Shown here: piece by piece, positions 24,639 to 32,294 of the stretch
Layout: each line of letters opens with the position of its first letter
Numbering within the stretch: position 1 is the first letter of the stretch
Position numbers and translations under genes: made by a program
The notes under the pieces: model-generated
The model's database searches: none
The model's input: the letters and a program-made list of their open reading frames with translations, nothing else
What the model was told of the DNA's origin: nothing
Assembly: GCF_000499785.1 (NCBI RefSeq)
Contig: NZ_HG726023.1
Coordinates: 449,926-513,925, forward strand
Direction of reading: 5' to 3'
DNA: 64,000 nucleotides
From: Bacteroides neonati
Lineage (GTDB): Bacteria; Bacteroidota; Bacteroidia; Bacteroidales; Bacteroidaceae

Positions 24639-26381
24639 ATGAAAGCATTGCGTTGTATTAGTATCTTATGTATGTTATTGGTCGTTGCAAGTTTTAATTC
24701 TTGTAAAGACGATGACGATAAATCAGTTAGTGGAATAACCGACCAAAGTTGGCAGAAAGGTAGAGCTCTTGAAATTACTCTAGGGAAAGAACTATCGGTC
24801 AGTTTCAATGCAAACGGCGACTGGGAGGCAGCCTCCGGATCGGAATGGTGCAAACTGTTGGATACAGAAGGTAAGTCCGGAAAAAGCACGTTGCGCATCA
24901 TGACGGCTACAACGACCAATGCGTCGCGCACTGCCACCATTACCGTCAAAGTGAAAGGATACGATTCAGAAAGCTTTCTGGTTATTCAGAATGAAACAGG
25001 AGACGCTGTTTCCGAAGATATGGAGATCAATGTTCAAGTTGATCAATATTTGCGGGAGATGTATCTTTGGAATGACGAATACAAGACCTTGCAACTGGAC
25101 TTTACAAAAGACTACATGAGTTTCTTTTACGATGCATTGGGAAGCATGAAAACCAATACATTGGACAAGAAATTTACCTCTCCCGGTGAATATAGAATCT
25201 TCTCGTTTATCGAAAAGAAAAACTCAATAGCCTCATCCCGCAGTACCAAAATAGTGGAAAAAGAATTGGAGTACAGTTTCGGAATAACTGGAGTTACTCC
25301 TCTTTATGTAGAAGACAATGTTTATAATTTCTGTATTCAAGGCGTATACGCTAATTCGCCTGCCAAAGCTGCCGGTTTGAAACGCGGTAGTATCATTACA
25401 CAGATTAATGGTGGAAACTTAACCTCCGGAAATGTCAATGATTATTATATGAAGTTGTTGTATCCAAGCTCAGTGGCTACCCTCCAAATTACAGACTATG
25501 ATCATAAGCAGACGTCGATTACCTCTACACCGATGTATGTTGACCCTGTTATCCTCAAACAAGTCAAAGAACTCAATGGTCACCGAATCGGCTATCTCGT
25601 TTACAGTAGCTTCGATGCAGCTTTTGATGAGGAATTATTCGAGGCATTCAAGTACTTCAAAAGTCAAAATATTACTGACCTTATTCTGGATTTACGATAT
25701 AACGGGGGTGGACACACGATGTCTGCCAATTTGATTGCTTCATGTATTGTCGGTGCCTCGGCTACCAACAAAGTCTTTTCAAGCCTGCGCTACAATGCCA
25801 CCCGAATGAAAGCAATGAATGACAAACGTGACGATCAGTACTTTATGTACGATAACTACCCGAACCTAGGCATCTCACTCGCTGCCGGCGACTTAGGCCT
25901 TACTCATGTTTATTGCCTGGTAGGTAGTGGCACTGCTTCGTCAAGTGAACTCGTCATCAACTCCTTGAGAGGCATCAATGTGGAAGTTACTCTTATCGGC
26001 GAAAAAACAACAGGCAAGAATGTGGGCATGGAACCCGAAATGATTACTGCCAAGGGAAACACATACATACTCTATCCCATTACATTCCAATCTTACAATG
26101 CTAAAGGCTTTGGAGACTATGAAGCCGGTTTCATACCCGACAAGGGGATGGACGAAAGCGATCCGTTTGGAGAAGAAGAAGTTTTCTATGTATATAGAGA
26201 GTATGGTTCGGATAGAGAGTTCTTATATGCCGAAGCAGTGAAAATGATTACCGGCATAGATATACTACCTCAAAGTCGTAGCATTGCAGCGTACTCCATA
26301 AAGGGGAAAAAACAGAAAATGCGTACACCGGTTAAACACGGATTCGATGGTATGATTAAGATTCCTTTAGAACAATATTGA
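24639..26381 (+). CDS. BACON-PDZ-S41 family C-terminal-processing-like lipoprotein peptidase
   Basis: 580 residues from MKALRCIS, chosen because it puts a proper lipoprotein signal (VASFNSCKDDDD, Cys22) at the N-terminus; a longer in-frame start has none. Next comes a BACON-like domain (GDWEAASGSEWCKLL, TATITVKVKGYDSESFLVIQNE, about 45-130), a PDZ domain (GVYANSPAKAAGLKRGSIITQINGG) and the S41 protease core with LILDLRYNGGGHTMSANLIAS, nucleophile Ser in GSGTASSSELVINSLRG, and Lys in GEKTTGKNVG. S41 proteases use a Ser-Lys dyad. Its BACON domain hints at binding carbohydrate or mucin at the surface. Confidence 0.9.
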   Translation: MKALRCISILCMLLVVASFNSCKDDDDKSVSGITDQSWQKGRALEITLGKELSVSFNANGDWEAASGSEWCKLLDTEGKSGKSTLRIMTATTTNASRTATITVKVKGYDSESFLVIQNETGDAVSEDMEINVQVDQYLREMYLWNDEYKTLQLDFTKDYMSFFYDALGSMKTNTLDKKFTSPGEYRIFSFIEKKNSIASSRSTKIVEKELEYSFGITGVTPLYVEDNVYNFCIQGVYANSPAKAAGLKRGSIITQINGGNLTSGNVNDYYMKLLYPSSVATLQITDYDHKQTSITSTPMYVDPVILKQVKELNGHRIGYLVYSSFDAAFDEELFEAFKYFKSQNITDLILDLRYNGGGHTMSANLIASCIVGASATNKVFSSLRYNATRMKAMNDKRDDQYFMYDNYPNLGISLAAGDLGLTHVYCLVGSGTASSSELVINSLRGINVEVTLIGEKTTGKNVGMEPEMITAKGNTYILYPITFQSYNAKGFGDYEAGFIPDKGMDESDPFGEEEVFYVYREYGSDREFLYAEAVKMITGIDILPQSRSIAAYSIKGKKQKMRTPVKHGFDGMIKIPLEQY

Positions 26382-26402
26382 TATCTGACCTTTTAAAAAA
26401 GT

Positions 26403-26462
26403 ATAGTCTACCCGCTTTTGCTCAACTGTTGGCACAGCAAAGAGTGAAAGCGGGTAGACTAT
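26403..26462. terminator. Bidirectional terminator between convergent genes
   Basis: ATAGTCTACCCGCTTT (26403-26418) pairs perfectly with 26447-26462 across a 28-nt loop that has a small inner stem. The right arm overlaps the stop codon of the membrane regulator gene, so it serves both the S41 protease gene and that gene. Confidence 0.85.
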
Positions 26463-27505
26463 TGTTTAGTTGAATGCACTTGTAGACGATAGAAGTCTTT
26501 ATTTTCCATATCTATGGCTATTTTGTACGGAACACCTGTTTCGGCCAATCGTTTATTGAGTCGATAGATGGCAGTGGTCATATTGCTTTGTGCATCTTCG
26601 CCATGCCTTTTTGTCCAATACCTCTTTAGTTTTATTTTTTCTACACGGTTTTCTTTTGCTTTCATGAACATCTGCATCAGGTCGCGCAACTGTTGAGGTA
26701 GTTTTATTCTTTTTTCTCCATGTAGTAGAAAATGACCGTGCAAACGTAACGTTGCTACCTCTAACGGAAGTGCCTCTTCCTCTTCTATGTTGCTCGTGGA
26801 GATTATTTCGTCGTTGTTCCTACTTTCTTCCGGTATTTCTTTTCGTTTCAATAAGACGATGTATATGAAAAGAATGCCACTTAAGATGATGATTTCCAGT
26901 GCCAATAGAGCATATATAAGCGCTTTAGGCATTAGTCTCCAAAGTGTGTAGCCGGAATAATCCACGTATCCAAAGTATGAAATGTGGTTCAAACTTTCGT
27001 GAATAGCATAATGTACGCGGCTATTCAGGTTCATTTTCGGCATGCTCTGAGCCATGTCTGTGCGTATTTTGTTACGGTAATCTTTTGCATGTATGTAGAC
27101 TGCGTTGGGAGCATGAATGCCTCTCTTATTTAACAGCTTTTCAAAGCATCTCCTTACATCTTCACTATGCAAGGCCCTCGTCGATAGCAAATAAACCTGC
27201 CGTTTGTTAGACAAGGTCGTTTCAATATCTGTTATTTTGTTATAACAAATATATGTAGTGTCTTGTAGTGTGATTTTGTAGCGTTGATAAGTTCCTATTT
27301 TTTCCGGTTCATGGCTGCCTCCCCAGAAAGGAATGTCTTTCGTTCTAAAAGAGGCATTCTCTTGTATAGCTTCCTGTAAAAGAGATTGAATTTGTTCCTG
27401 AATATTGGTTTTCGTATACTCTAATCCATTATGTATGGTTATGTAAATTACTCCTCCAATGAATAGGAAAAGCACACTTAGAAAGTAAATAGCCGTTTTT
27501 TTCAT
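26459..27505 (-). CDS. Membrane-anchored winged-helix transcriptional regulator (ToxR-like layout) of the NVEALA locus
   Basis: 348 residues. An N-terminal membrane helix (about 5-24, AIYFLSVLFLFIGGVIYITI) and a second one (about 197-220, ALIYALLALEIIILSGILFIYIVLL) enclose a periplasmic domain of about 170 residues. The C-terminal 100 residues lie in the cytoplasm and look like an OmpR-type winged helix (KRIKLPQQLRDLMQMFMKAK, then SNMTTAIYRLNKRLAETGVPYKI, ending FYRLQV). So it can sense outside and bind DNA inside without a kinase. It is divergent from the first NVEALA peptide gene, 232 bp away, with its own consensus promoter. Confidence 0.8.
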   Translation of the reverse strand: MKKTAIYFLSVLFLFIGGVIYITIHNGLEYTKTNIQEQIQSLLQEAIQENASFRTKDIPFWGGSHEPEKIGTYQRYKITLQDTTYICYNKITDIETTLSNKRQVYLLSTRALHSEDVRRCFEKLLNKRGIHAPNAVYIHAKDYRNKIRTDMAQSMPKMNLNSRVHYAIHESLNHISYFGYVDYSGYTLWRLMPKALIYALLALEIIILSGILFIYIVLLKRKEIPEESRNNDEIISTSNIEEEEALPLEVATLRLHGHFLLHGEKRIKLPQQLRDLMQMFMKAKENRVEKIKLKRYWTKRHGEDAQSNMTTAIYRLNKRLAETGVPYKIAIDMENKDFYRLQVHSTKQ

Positions 27506-27533
27506 GTGTTTGTGTTTTTAAGGTGTTTATCCG

Positions 27534-27564
27534 CAAAAATAAGCAAATCTGATGATTATGCAAA
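27534..27564 (-). promoter_or_regulatory. Consensus promoter of the membrane regulator gene
   Basis: The minus strand carries TTTG (27561-27564), 19 bp, then TATTTTTG (27534-27541). This is an exact match to the Bacteroides -33/-7 pattern, about 29 bp before the start codon. Confidence 0.75.
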
Positions 27565-27619
27565 TTTAATAGCTGCTAAATGCTTATTTATAGCTACTTA
27601 TCTTTAGTTTCTTCTATGT

Positions 27620-27672
27620 TGATTATGACTGTAAATGTGATTTTGATCTATTTTATGATTCATTTTGTGACT
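27620..27672. promoter_or_regulatory. Phased TGATT/TGACT repeats upstream of the NVEALA promoter
   Basis: TGATT occurs at 27620, 27638 and 27656, an exact 18-bp period, with further TGACT/TGATC copies at 27626, 27644 and 27668, all on a 6-bp grid. The array ends about 8 bp before the -33 region of the NVEALA peptide promoter, where an activator would bind. Likely candidate operator for the divergent winged-helix regulator; this is inference. Confidence 0.45.
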
Positions 27673-27679
27673 CCTATGT

Positions 27680-27711
27680 CTTGGAAGAGTAAATTCCAGA
27701 ATTTATCTTTG
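27680..27711 (+). promoter_or_regulatory. Promoter of the first NVEALA-like gene
   Basis: CTTGG (27680-27684) serves as -33 and TATCTTTG (27704-27711) as -7, with 19-20 bp between. The start codon is 27 bp after the -7 element. Confidence 0.7.
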
Positions 27712-27737
27712 TTTCATAACCATAAAAGACTGATAAT

Positions 27738-27974
27738 ATGAATGTTAAATTAAAACGTAGCAAAATGCTAGGAGCTTTGCTCATAATTCTATTTACAGCA
27801 GCTCTTGTGCAAAATGAGGGGCATAGACAAAACGATATATTACTAATGGATATAGAAGCGTTAGCAGCAGGAGAAGGAAATATTGCAATACGATGTATAG
27901 GTATAGGCTCTCTCGATTGTCCGGTTAGCAATCAAAGAGTATATAGAATCACTGAACCCCTTCGCCAATATTAG
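27738..27974 (+). CDS. NVEALA-like small exported peptide, copy 1 (divergent)
   Basis: 78 residues: basic N-terminus, hydrophobic segment (about 10-24, MLGALLIILFTAALV), then MDIEALAAGEG (37-47), a variant of the NVEALA leader motif, and a 31-residue tail with two Cys (RCIGIGSLDCPVS). NVEALA proteins are small Bacteroidales proteins of unknown function; the GEG after the motif recalls double-glycine export leaders. The tail differs fully from copy 2, as in families where only the leader is conserved. It is the first gene after the shared regulatory region. Confidence 0.75.
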   Translation: MNVKLKRSKMLGALLIILFTAALVQNEGHRQNDILLMDIEALAAGEGNIAIRCIGIGSLDCPVSNQRVYRITEPLRQY

Positions 27975-28328
27975 TTTTATATTATTTCTCTAAATAATCG
28001 TTTGTATAGTGATAGGTTCAAGTAGTATAAACCCGTTTGAAAAGAGTGGGCAATCTAAGCCTTTATAGTTACTGTCCACTCTTGGAAAACTCGTAATTTA
28101 TAGAGGTATCATAATAAAAGAAGGGGAATGATCTATGTCGCTCTAAAACAGAAGGTCATCCACTTTCTAACACCAAAAGAAAGGAGATTTGCCAAATAAG
28201 AAAGTCGTTACTTCAGGATTTAGAATAAGCGAATGCAGCATTTTCTTTTTCTACGGAAAAGGTGGTTTCCCGAAAGAGAGTCACAAGTGAATAATATAAT
28301 AATAACTAATCTCATAAACAATTAATTT
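27975..28328. other. Gene-free stretch between the two NVEALA genes
   Basis: 354 bp without a convincing gene. An 8-bp inverted repeat AAGAGTGG/CCACTCTT (28042-28049 and 28076-28083) with a 26-nt spacer could be a weak terminator or attenuator after copy 1. Purine-rich sequence fills 28100-28280. No TAnnTTTG promoter for copy 2 was found, so copy 2 may be read from the upstream promoter. Confidence 0.5.
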
Positions 28329-28601
28329 ATGAACAAGAAATTTTTTGCGATCCTGATAGTTGCTGTAGCTGCAATGTTTGCAGGCTATAATATATATCAG
28401 TCACAGAGAACAGTTGCTATGTCAGATTTGGCATTGGCTAATGTTGAGGCTTTAGCTAGCGGTGAAGGAGATGGAGGGAATTCTGTAACTTGTTATAGTT
28501 CAAGTCAATCAAAATCTGGTGCTACTTATTATGATTGTGGCAATTGTTCTAAACAATTCAATTCAAAAGGGGTTGGATCGTCTTCTACTTGTAAGACTTA
28601 A
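28329..28601 (+). CDS. NVEALA family small exported peptide, copy 2
   Basis: 90 residues: signal-like N-terminus (MNKKFFAILIVAVAAMFAGY), then LALANVEALASGEG with the exact NVEALA motif at 38-43, and a 43-residue Ser/Gly/Cys-rich tail with Cys at 55, 70, 73 and 88, suited to two disulfides. Family membership is clear from the motif. Known NVEALA genes often sit beside BF3164/TolB-like lipoprotein genes, as here. Likely exported and perhaps trimmed near GEG; function is not known. Confidence 0.9.
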   Translation: MNKKFFAILIVAVAAMFAGYNIYQSQRTVAMSDLALANVEALASGEGDGGNSVTCYSSSQSKSGATYYDCGNCSKQFNSKGVGSSSTCKT

Positions 28602-28607
28602 TGTAGA

Positions 28608-28736
28608 ATGATAAAAGGTGTGTCAACAGCCGAATTTTATTCAACTGTTATTACTTTAGTAATAGCTATATGTTTTTTCTACTTTTGGCACACCTTCTTG
28701 TCTGGATACTATTCTTATTGGTTATCTGTAATATAA
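28608..28736 (+). CDS. Possible 42-residue single-pass membrane peptide
   Basis: An ATG 6 bp after the NVEALA stop opens a 42-codon frame, MIKGVSTAEFYSTVITLVIA and on, with one strongly hydrophobic aromatic-rich segment (about 12-32) and end WLSVI. It finishes 8 bp before the next lipoprotein gene, so it fits neatly into the operon. It is too short to judge by codon use. The same region can also fold: AAGGTGTGTCA near 28614 pairs with TGGCACACCTT near 28686. Confidence 0.3.
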   Translation: MIKGVSTAEFYSTVITLVIAICFFYFWHTFLSGYYSYWLSVI

Positions 28737-28744
28737 ATATCGTT

Positions 28745-29773
28745 ATGAAATATATTTTCATCTTCTTATTATCTATTCTTGCTGTTGCTTGTGAATATGA
28801 TAACAATTTGTTTTCCGGCAAATTAGTGCGGGTAGACGATTTTGAAAAAGAATCTTATTTGAATGGAGAAATGGTTGAAATAGATACTGTGGGAACCTTT
28901 CAGATCGACTTTCTGAGTTCGTATATGATTACAACATTGTATAAACTGCCTTATTTTATTAAGGTGTATGATAGTCAAAAAAGATCTTTTTTAGGGAACT
29001 TTGCTTATAAGGGTAATGGTCCAAACGAGTTTCTTGGCTTTAGTGTTTTGAATCAACAGCAGGATTCTGTATTATGGATTCAAGATTATTATAAAAAGGA
29101 ATTAACGGGTATTGATTTGCATAAAAGTATTGATGAAGGAGTTTTTGCTGTAAAAAAGAACTTTGATTATGAGAAAGTAGTGGATCCTTTGCAGGTCTTT
29201 TATTGTAATGATTCTTTGCTGCTAATTAAGAATCTCGATTATGAAAAAGGGGTTCAGTATGCTAAGTTTAATCCTTTACGTCCCAATCAAGAAGTAAGTC
29301 CGATTTTCATGTATAATACTGTTCTGTCTCAGCAAGATTTAAATGTGATGATGAGTTTAGCTGATTGTTTGAAACCGGATGGCAAAATGATAGCTAGCCT
29401 AACAGGCGTACTTAATCAAATAGATATATTGAGTTTGGAGGATAGCACAGAGAATATATCTGTAAAAATGGGTGCTAGCCCAAGTACCATAGAATATATC
29501 AGAGAAAATAGAGATAAGTTGTACGATTACTATATTTCTCTACCTCGATGTAATGACACTTTGATTTTTGCATTGTACCGTAATAAAGAAAAGAATGATA
29601 GGCTCGAATTTCATGTGATTAGCTGGACAGGTAAGGCATTGTTTAGACTCTTTGTCCGTGAAGATTTACGCGATTTTAATATTGATTGGTTGCAGGGAAA
29701 GCTTTACGGGATTACGAAGAGTGATATTGTATATGTGTATGATGTAAATAATATTATAAATAGCACGGTTTAA
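28745..29773 (+). CDS. Six-bladed beta-propeller lipoprotein (BF3164/TolB-like family), copy 1
   Basis: 342 residues from MKYIFIF; the upstream in-frame extension is rejected since it lacks a lipobox at the right place. Lipobox ILAVACEY (Cys16). The body is made of repeated beta blades, with the family mark GNGPNEFLG (about 96-104) and closing blade RLFVREDLRDFNIDWLQGKLYGIT followed by DIVYVYDV. Resembles the BF3164 / TolB-like 6-blade propeller lipoproteins of Bacteroides. Probably faces the periplasm or cell surface and binds a partner, perhaps the NVEALA peptides; no enzyme motif is seen. Confidence 0.82.
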   Translation: MKYIFIFLLSILAVACEYDNNLFSGKLVRVDDFEKESYLNGEMVEIDTVGTFQIDFLSSYMITTLYKLPYFIKVYDSQKRSFLGNFAYKGNGPNEFLGFSVLNQQQDSVLWIQDYYKKELTGIDLHKSIDEGVFAVKKNFDYEKVVDPLQVFYCNDSLLLIKNLDYEKGVQYAKFNPLRPNQEVSPIFMYNTVLSQQDLNVMMSLADCLKPDGKMIASLTGVLNQIDILSLEDSTENISVKMGASPSTIEYIRENRDKLYDYYISLPRCNDTLIFALYRNKEKNDRLEFHVISWTGKALFRLFVREDLRDFNIDWLQGKLYGITKSDIVYVYDVNNIINSTV

Positions 29774-29874
29774 AAGTAAAGTCTAAATTAATCCAAACAA
29801 GTGGAAAGTATCGAAAGTAATATATCGTGCCCTGGTTATTGCGTCGATATTTTCCCTTTTGAACAAAAAATAAT

Positions 29875-30870
29875 ATGAAAACTATTTATGTATACCTGAT
29901 TTTCCTATTGTTTATACTGTCCTGTAGCTCTTCGCATCGTTCTATTAATTTGGATGACGAAACGGAGATTGTTCCTCAACTGTTTAGTGATGAACTAGTC
30001 ATGCCGCCTCCTACACAAATGCGATATTTAAATTCGCACCTACTATTTATGACTCCCAATGTGAGCTCTTGTATGTTGATTATGGATGAAAAGACCAAAA
30101 AGACAGTTGTATGGGGGCAGGTTGGGAATGGTCCGGATGATTTCTTTTCTATTTCTTGTGTAGGACAAGAAGGAGATAAAATGAAATTCTATGATACTAA
30201 TCTACGGAAATATGCTGAGTACGAAGTATCCTTGCAAGACTCTGTTTATTTAAAGAGAGTTGAGACTCGACAGATAAATACAGGCTCTATTTCAGTGTTG
30301 AGTATACATGTCATGAGCAATGGTATGATCGTTGGATTTGCCGGATTGGGGAATGAGAAAATGTTTGTTCTGATGGATGAAAATTTTAAAGAAATTGATC
30401 GCTTTGGAGATTCACCGGTGAAGGGTCTTCCTGAAGATAATTTCATACAGCTTCATGGAGCTTTTACTTCCTATCAGAACAAATTGTTTTTTGCATCGCA
30501 GCCCACAGGGTATCTCGCTTGTTTTGTGATTAACGCCAACGGCAGTGTTGCAAAGCAGTGGGATAAGCTATTAACAGAACCTCTCTATGATGTAGGGGCA
30601 TGGAAATGGGCAAAAGAAAATAAATGGGGCTTTTTTGATGTACAGGCCACCGAAAAGTATGTGTTTGCAGCGTTCAGTGGAAAATCACTATTGGACAAGG
30701 AGATATTGCCACAGAATATATTAGTCTTTACCCATGAAGGAGTGCTGATAAAAAATATCAAATACAAGAATGAGTACATAGGCCGGTTTACTCTTTCAGA
30801 TAATAACAAACTATATACTATCGGAAAAGATCGTTTGATGGTGAGCGAATTGGATACTTGGGGGCTCTGA
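29875..30870 (+). CDS. Six-bladed beta-propeller lipoprotein (BF3164/TolB-like family), copy 2
   Basis: 331 residues, lipobox LLFILSCSSS (Cys17). The family mark is GQVGNGPDDFFSI (about 82-94) and the C-terminal blade GRFTLSDNNKLYTIGKDRLMV. It is clearly related in plan to the copies on either side but strongly diverged, so these are old duplicates rather than recent ones. It starts 101 bp after copy 1. Function unknown; see the locus as a whole. Confidence 0.82.
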   Translation: MKTIYVYLIFLLFILSCSSSHRSINLDDETEIVPQLFSDELVMPPPTQMRYLNSHLLFMTPNVSSCMLIMDEKTKKTVVWGQVGNGPDDFFSISCVGQEGDKMKFYDTNLRKYAEYEVSLQDSVYLKRVETRQINTGSISVLSIHVMSNGMIVGFAGLGNEKMFVLMDENFKEIDRFGDSPVKGLPEDNFIQLHGAFTSYQNKLFFASQPTGYLACFVINANGSVAKQWDKLLTEPLYDVGAWKWAKENKWGFFDVQATEKYVFAAFSGKSLLDKEILPQNILVFTHEGVLIKNIKYKNEYIGRFTLSDNNKLYTIGKDRLMVSELDTWGL

Positions 30871-30970
30871 AATATTAATGGACAACAGCGCCTCCATCTC
30901 ATCATCCGTGATATGCGCTGAGTTGAGAATAAAGAAAGCTGTTGTTGAGTTATAAATACCAAAGAAGATA

Positions 30971-32023
30971 ATGAATAAATACATCTTACTATTATTTGGA
31001 GCATATACATTACTCTCTTGTTCTCAAAAGGATAAGTATCAAGATGCTCAGACTTTTGGCTTTGCTGATTTTGAAAAGGAAATAAGTATAGCAGGCAAAA
31101 CGTTGGAATTTAATGATTTGGTTATGTACCCGAGTGCTATTCAGGTGTACGACTCAATATTAATTACCTTAGAAACGACTGGAGCAAAGCTATGTAATGT
31201 ATACAATGTGCATACGAAAGAGAAAATCGGCGAACGGATCATGAGAGGACAAGGACCAAATGAAATGCTTATGCCCGAATTTATAGAGAATGATGGCTTG
31301 AGTGTGCAGATTCTGGATATGGCAACATCCGTTGCATATACATACGATGTAGAGGATTTTATTAAAAATCCGAATCCAGAACCGATATCCAAAGTGAAAC
31401 TTGAAGAGAGTATCAATTCGGGAATGCAAGTATCGGGCAATAATATGATTGGCTATCCGTATTTCAAAGAGCGGCAATTGTACGTTTTCAATATGGATGG
31501 GAAGAAGGTAGGGGAGTTTGCCGAATTTCCATCATCTTCTATTTCCTATTCGGATATCGAAAAAACAGACGCTTATTATATGGGGTTTATTACCAATGGA
31601 AAGGATAAAACAGCTATTTGTTATTATATGACTGATCTGATTGAAATATATAATTCCAACGGTCTGCTTGAGAAGAGGATGCACGGTCCTGAACGTTTTT
31701 TCGCTTATTTCAATGAAACGAGCGACGGAGAAAACCTGTCTTCCAGTCCTGTGAAAGGAAGAAATAGAGACGCCTATTTTTCGCCTAAGCATGGCGGCGA
31801 TCATTTCTTGGTTTTGTACAATGGGGGGTACATTGATGAGAAAGATCATAGCTCTTATTGTACCAAGATGTTCTCTTTCTCGTGGGATGGAACTCCGGGA
31901 AATATATATGTACTCAACGACCCCATATTTACATTTTGTGTGGATAAGCAACGTAAGAAAATATATGGGATAAGTAAAACGCCCGACTATCATATCGTAG
32001 AATATGATTGGAGCAAGGAATGA
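30971..32023 (+). CDS. Six-bladed beta-propeller lipoprotein (BF3164/TolB-like family), copy 3
   Basis: 350 residues, lipobox AYTLLSCSQK (Cys17). Family mark MRGQGPNEMLMPEF (about 92-105); last blade FTFCVDKQRKKIYGISKTPDYHIVEYDW. It is the last gene of the NVEALA locus; two hairpins follow. The three tandem propellers beside two leader peptides make a set whose parts are each widespread in Bacteroidales but whose joint role is not established. Confidence 0.82.
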   Translation: MNKYILLLFGAYTLLSCSQKDKYQDAQTFGFADFEKEISIAGKTLEFNDLVMYPSAIQVYDSILITLETTGAKLCNVYNVHTKEKIGERIMRGQGPNEMLMPEFIENDGLSVQILDMATSVAYTYDVEDFIKNPNPEPISKVKLEESINSGMQVSGNNMIGYPYFKERQLYVFNMDGKKVGEFAEFPSSSISYSDIEKTDAYYMGFITNGKDKTAICYYMTDLIEIYNSNGLLEKRMHGPERFFAYFNETSDGENLSSSPVKGRNRDAYFSPKHGGDHFLVLYNGGYIDEKDHSSYCTKMFSFSWDGTPGNIYVLNDPIFTFCVDKQRKKIYGISKTPDYHIVEYDWSKE

Positions 32024-32042
32024 AATAGGAAAAAACCGATCG

Positions 32043-32117
32043 TCTTTCTGAAAAAGACCGCGAGAAAAATATAAAAGTTGGCGACTTTTCATCAAAAAGT
32101 CGCCAACTCTTGTGCAA
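32043..32117. repeat. Dispersed hairpin repeat, copy A
   Basis: The first 42 bp match 63471-63512 at 35 positions, and both copies go on into a long hairpin. Here AGTTGGCGACTTTT (32076-32089) pairs exactly with 32095-32108 around a 5-nt loop. It may end transcription of the propeller operon, but the same leader sequence before the stem in both copies marks it as a repeat family and not just a terminator. Confidence 0.75.
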
Positions 32118-32227
32118 TAAATAGCACATTTTTAAAAACTTGATAGTTTCCGTACCCACCCCACAGCATCCTGTATGGTATGTTGACATAACCTCTTGCA
32201 CTGTCGTGAATGGTTGTATGCTTAAGC

Positions 32228-32270
32228 ATTCGGGGGCTGTTTTTCGCTTAGCGAAAAACAGCCCCCGAAT
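32228..32270. terminator. Strong bidirectional hairpin, 20-bp perfect stem
   Basis: ATTCGGGGGCTGTTTTTCGC (32228-32247) pairs perfectly with 32251-32270 around a TTA loop. It lies between the 3' ends of the convergent propeller and phosphate transporter genes and fits a terminator for the transporter. Confidence 0.85.
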
Positions 32271-32294
32271 CTATCCGGTAGTCACTATCTGTTT

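Noticed and set aside
29801..29878. 25-codon frame (GTG start) between propeller copies 1 and 2, its stop overlapping the next ATG
   Set aside because: No leader motif, no hydrophobic segment, start codon not ATG; likely chance.
30878..30955. 25-codon frame between propeller copies 2 and 3
   Set aside because: Peptide has no NVEALA motif or signal; too short to support.
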